The position numbers were made by a program, and so were the translations under genes. Shown here in pieces: positions 60,455-64,000 of a DNA stretch of 64,000 nucleotides; position 1 is the stretch's first letter; each line of letters begins with the position of its first letter. Source of the stretch: Botrytis cinerea B05.10 (lineage: Eukaryota > Ascomycota > Leotiomycetes > Helotiales > Sclerotiniaceae); NCBI RefSeq assembly GCF_000143535.2, contig NC_037320.1, forward strand, positions 2,170,001 through 2,234,000, given 5' to 3'. Below the pieces are notes generated by a model. That model made no database searches. It was not told the origin of the DNA and was given only the letters and a program-made list of their open reading frames with translations.

Positions 60455-62060
60455 TCAACTGTTCGCTGAATTCCTCCAACTGCGGTCGGGAATTCTGGCT
60501 CTGTGATTCGAGGATCTTTGACTAGGACGCGGAGAATTTTGTGACCTCGAGCCCTCAATTGAAGGCTTCCGACTCCCACTCGAAGAATTTGAAGATCTGA
60601 TTATACTACTTGTCGGTATTTTGTCAATTGATATGGGGCTAAGACTCTCCAGTTCGATCTCATTGCCTAGCACCCTTCTGTGGCGATGTGGGATTGCCAT
60701 ACTTACACCCCAGACTATCAGTATTATCAAAGTCAACGAAACTGTGACACTCCAGTAATATCCAAAGCCTTTCTGTATTTTCATGGAGCCGTCAGGTGTC
60801 CAAGTGAATACTGGCATTGCAAAGACTGACTTTATTAAAAGTTAGCAATAGTGAAATAAGCAGTACGAGTGACGTACTGCAATGAATGTTCCCGGCAAGA
60901 AGACCATCCCTAGAATAGCTATGGTTTTCATGGCTTTTGAGTCTCGCTTTGTGTCTATAGCTATGATTTTCATGACCTCGCTATCATTTCTACTCGCTTT
61001 TGCGAGGTCGGTTGAAGTTTCCGTCAAGAATATGGCTCGACGAGCAGAGGCTTCTGCTCGGAATTGTCGAAATCAAAGGTAAGTAGTTGGACTAGACAAG
61101 TTTGGATCAATCAAAAGACTTACAACAGAAAGTAAGGCATCCCTTCTCATCTGTAGATAATCGATACCTAGAAGCATATGCTCGCAATGATCCCTCAATT
61201 CTTCAATCGTTTGCTTCCCCTCCTGATCCAGTTCATCTAACAATTTGTTGCCAACAATGCTCCTTTGGCAAAAACTGAAGTTGCAGCTACACTATGCTCT
61301 GCGTTGCTCAAAGAAATAGTCGTACTTATAAAGTCTATGTGTAATGTATCCATCGAGGAAACACCGTTTTCATCATATCGATTGCTAGAATTTTGTATCT
61401 TGTCGGTGACAACCCTATAATTGTGCTGACCTGTACCACTTTCGATTGCGCCAATATCAATCGCTGGGTTTTTGATTCTGACATCTAATTGCTCCAGTTC
61501 GTGGCGTATGAATAACTTAGCGACACACCGAGGTTGACTAACTCCCACATAAGAATCGACGTTGAAGGGCAAAGGAATGACATCTACGTTCTAGTGCACG
61601 AGAAAGACTCCAGTGATTATGTGAGTGCTAGAGTTCGTAGTCAAGGTAAGGAGATCCCATTCATTCATGGCAGATCCAATTTTGATCGTTAGGGTTGTTG
61701 ATAATTCATTATGGGGGCTTATAGAAGTAGTCTTGAAGGATAGAGTGATCAAACTCTGGTGAATTTGGAGGAAACTCCTTGGAGTAACGAAGGCCGAAGC
61801 AGATAATATGTTGTAATTGGAATTTTTGGTAAAGGGCAAAGCTAGTGTCCAATTTTCGGGTGACATGGCATCTGCGTTGCTCCAGCCTTTGCCAATACTA
61901 TACGAATCAGCCACCAGATCAGTCTAGACAATAGAATTCTAAAATGAGGACTATACATACAGTATACGGATGCCACTATCAGGTTGGTTACCATCGACAG
62001 TTAGATCCTAGTGCGAGCCAGTCCATAACCTTGTTCCTCGCTCTCAAACATTTTGAACTG
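60455..62060 (-). pseudogene. CorA-like divalent cation transporter gene, apparently broken
   Basis: The 3' part is clear. An exon near 61,070-60,878 reads AKASRNDSEVMKIIAI, then DSKAMKTIAILGMVFLPGTF; a 48-nt intron (60,877-60,830) joins SVFAMPVFTW and a second hydrophobic helix (YYWSVTVSLTLIILIVWGVSM), ending at 60,455. This two-helix C-terminus is that of fungal CorA/ZntB-like proteins. Upstream, the expected helical domain is seen in pieces: ELEQLDVRIKNPAIDIGAIE and GTGQHNYR in one frame, then LLDELDQEGKQTIEELRDH and MLLGIDYLQMRRDALLSV in another. The pieces are separated by an in-frame TAG at 61,591, a frame change near 61,240, and a phase mismatch at the next intron (donor 61,123). No start codon was placed. 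A wrongly modelled intact gene or assembly error remains possible. Confidence 0.5.
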
Positions 62061-62640
62061 ATGAGTTAGCCAACCTTTACTAGCCAATCTTCTAGAGATC
62101 TATCATCTTTCAATTCACCCTCCAATCTTTGAATTTGCCGAGAAGGGTATTATAGAGTCCCCGAGTAATTAATCTGGTTGTTGTGTGCATAGAGGTAATC
62201 ATAATCGGGGTTGCCAATCTCGGCAACACTTTTGGGGCATTTTAGGACCCGTACTACTCGATTTTATCAAATTTTGCAACTAAAACTCAGAGTACGAAGA
62301 TTGTATACGCGAAACGATGACTTCCATTCCACGTCAAAATTGCCAACGCTACAAGTGTTGAACTAGACATATAAAAAAGCGGACTTCACCGAGTGCAAGA
62401 GTCAAGATAAGTCTCGACCCTACAGTACAAAATGGCACCAGGCCACAATTCATGTGATGCGCAGCCAACAAAAATCGGATTAAAGGTTACAGCAGTTGAT
62501 AATTATGACAAGTGGGATTATCACTGACTCTAATTGGGGATATTCGAGGTTAGCAAGTGCTATAGGTTATTCGCAATCTTGTATTGTTGTACGTTCATTA
62601 TCTTTCGCAGCAATCTAAACAACTTTACCACCATACCAAA

Positions 62641-64000
62641 CTACTCACTCCTCCTCACAACCCCCGGAACAAACCACCAAGCCCCCATCATCCCCCCCAA
62701 CAACCCTAAAACAACTGGCTGCAAAACCCTGGCTCCTCCCCCGTCCCCACCATCCAAATTCGCCGCCAAAATACCAGTCACAGCTGGGAATATATTTCCA
62801 CCGGCTTGACCAATTACAAACATTAGACCCAGGGCAGGTGTAATGATTCTCGACGGAAGAAGTGATTTAGCATGCGTAATTGCTGCTGGGAAAAATGGCC
62901 CTAGGAAAAATCCAAGTAAACATACGATGACGACACTGCCGATTAGACTGGCGAGTCTCCAGCTAATGATTTGTAAAATGATGCATAAGAAGGAATAGAG
63001 GAGAATCATTGGTTTTTCGCCGAATCGGTGAGTAGGTTCGATGAGGAAGAGACGGCCGAGTGCGTTTCCTGCGTAGAAGAGAGTGGGAAGGTAGCCAATT
63101 GATGTGGTTTTAATTCCTGAGTTGGGTGCGAGAGTAATGAGATAAGTGACTAGCCAGCCGCCAATGGTTATGCTGCTACCCAAATGGAAGAAAAAGAACA
63201 AACTAATGACCCAAACACTCTTTGCTCCCAGAATTTCCACAACATCTCTCCACATTGCACTTCCTCTTCTTGCATGATCACTTTGTTCACCTTCTTCACC
63301 TCGTTCTTCATTATTCTGATTATGCAGAGGCTTAATCACTAGTTCTCTTGCAAAGGCCCAGACAACTAAGCAAACATTCAGGCCTGCAACTCCAGCCAAA
63401 GCCCCATAACTCTCCATCCAGTGTACCGGCTTGGCAGTTGCAACGGCAGTTACAGCCAATGGGCCAAGCAAACATCCCACACTATACGCCGCATGTACCA
63501 CACCCAACCATCGATGTGCCTTGTCACCAACCTGGGCTATGTAGGTATTTGCCTGAGCATCCTGATATGCTTGACCAAGAGCCGCCAAACCAAAGCTCAC
63601 TACGAATAACGGCCATGGAGGCCCCCAAATCCTTATAAACTGAGTCAAAAGTTGCAAACTTGCACCTAGAAGTAGTACCCCACCAATGCCCAGACGTAGA
63701 TTGGTTTGGAGGAATGGAATACTAATCGCCGCAAATGCCCAGCCGAGAAAGCAGGAGAGATACAGAAACGCGATGGATGATGTGGAAAGCGTATATGTGT
63801 CCAATATGTAAGGGATGAGAGAACCGAGGCTACCATCATTGAGCCCAGCGGTGAAAAAAGCAAGAATTGATGATGTAAGTCTCAAGATCAGGGTAAAATT
63901 CGATGTTGATTCAAGGGGAGTTGGTGATGAATCGGATGGGGGGCGAGGTGAGATACTTTGTGATGATGATACTGCATCTGTCCTAAGTACGGAAAGGGGG
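62641..64000 (-). CDS. MFS transporter, 5' end beyond the window
   Basis: The frame is open from the TAG at 62,641 to the right edge, so the N-terminus is missing. The first in-frame start-like codon (63,885) is a TTG inside the coding frame. About 450 residues are visible, with an extracellular or cytosolic Ser/Pro-rich N-terminal part and about 12 hydrophobic helices. The first has LNDGSLGSLIPYIL, and later ones include YQDAQANTYIAQ and the loop LGRLFLIEPTHRFGEKP. The central loop (about 40 residues) is charged. The pattern fits the fucose-permease/Bsc6-like branch of the major facilitator superfamily in fungi; substrate unknown. Confidence 0.85.
   Translation of the reverse strand, partial: PLSVLRTDAVSSSQSISPRPPSDSSPTPLESTSNFTLILRLTSSILAFFTAGLNDGSLGSLIPYILDTYTLSTSSIAFLYLSCFLGWAFAAISIPFLQTNLRLGIGGVLLLGASLQLLTQFIRIWGPPWPLFVVSFGLAALGQAYQDAQANTYIAQVGDKAHRWLGVVHAAYSVGCLLGPLAVTAVATAKPVHWMESYGALAGVAGLNVCLVVWAFARELVIKPLHNQNNEERGEEGEQSDHARRGSAMWRDVVEILGAKSVWVISLFFFFHLGSSITIGGWLVTYLITLAPNSGIKTTSIGYLPTLFYAGNALGRLFLIEPTHRFGEKPMILLYSFLCIILQIISWRLASLIGSVVIVCLLGFFLGPFFPAAITHAKSLLPSRIITPALGLMFVIGQAGGNIFPAVTGILAANLDGGDGGGARVLQPVVLGLLGGMMGAWWFVPGVVRRSE

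Overview
This window looks like a nuclear chromosome segment from a filamentous ascomycete. The genes are split by short introns, mostly 44-75 nt, with GTNNGT donors, CTAAC-like branch sites and YAG acceptors. Gene content is typically fungal: a Clg1-type cyclin, an exomer ChAPs protein, HIR3, an NCS1 purine-cytosine permease, a 2EXR-domain protein, a carbohydrate-esterase-9-type amidohydrolase, IML2 and SEM1. From protein flavour I infer a leotiomycete, possibly a Sclerotiniaceae (Botrytis/Sclerotinia) relative; that placement is from memory and was not tested.

Layout. Positions 1-14,900 form a gene desert packed with simple repeats, ending in a pyrimidine-rich leader in front of the cyclin gene (14,901-15,908, +). 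Positions 15.9-21.4 kb are gene-poor and hold a decayed F-box-type gene. From 21.4 to 37.8 kb the window is dense: ChAPs (+), a coiled-coil protein (-), a membrane-anchored tandem amidohydrolase (-, six exons), HIR3 (+, two exons) and an NCS1 permease (-, three exons). From 37.8 to 48.8 kb genes are sparser and more lineage-specific: a 2EXR protein (+), a C2H2 zinc-finger protein (-), a small one-TM protein (+) and a small secreted cysteine-containing protein (+). From 48.8 to 59.5 kb come housekeeping genes: Mpv17/PMP22 family (+), phosphoglycerate kinase (+), SEM1 (-), IML2 (+) and P5C dehydrogenase (-). The right end has a broken CorA-like transporter gene (-) and an MFS transporter (-) that runs off the edge.

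Functional themes. The genes do not form one pathway. There is core metabolism (PGK, P5CDH, nucleobase uptake), chromatin and proteostasis (HIR3, SEM1, IML2), trafficking (ChAPs) and transport. No gene cluster, transposon with coding capacity, CRISPR array, rRNA or convincing tRNA was seen. For most multi-exon genes the exon lengths add up to a whole number of codons, which supports the models.

The most interesting items are seven copies of the 9-mer TGCATCGCC in the 2-kb divergent region between the zinc-finger gene and the small membrane-protein gene; the amidohydrolase whose second lobe has lost its HxH motif; two pseudogenes (F-box and CorA-like) with damage of a C-to-T type; an apparent 1-nt frameshift in the ChAPs gene; and the 14.9-kb repeat-rich region upstream of the cyclin.
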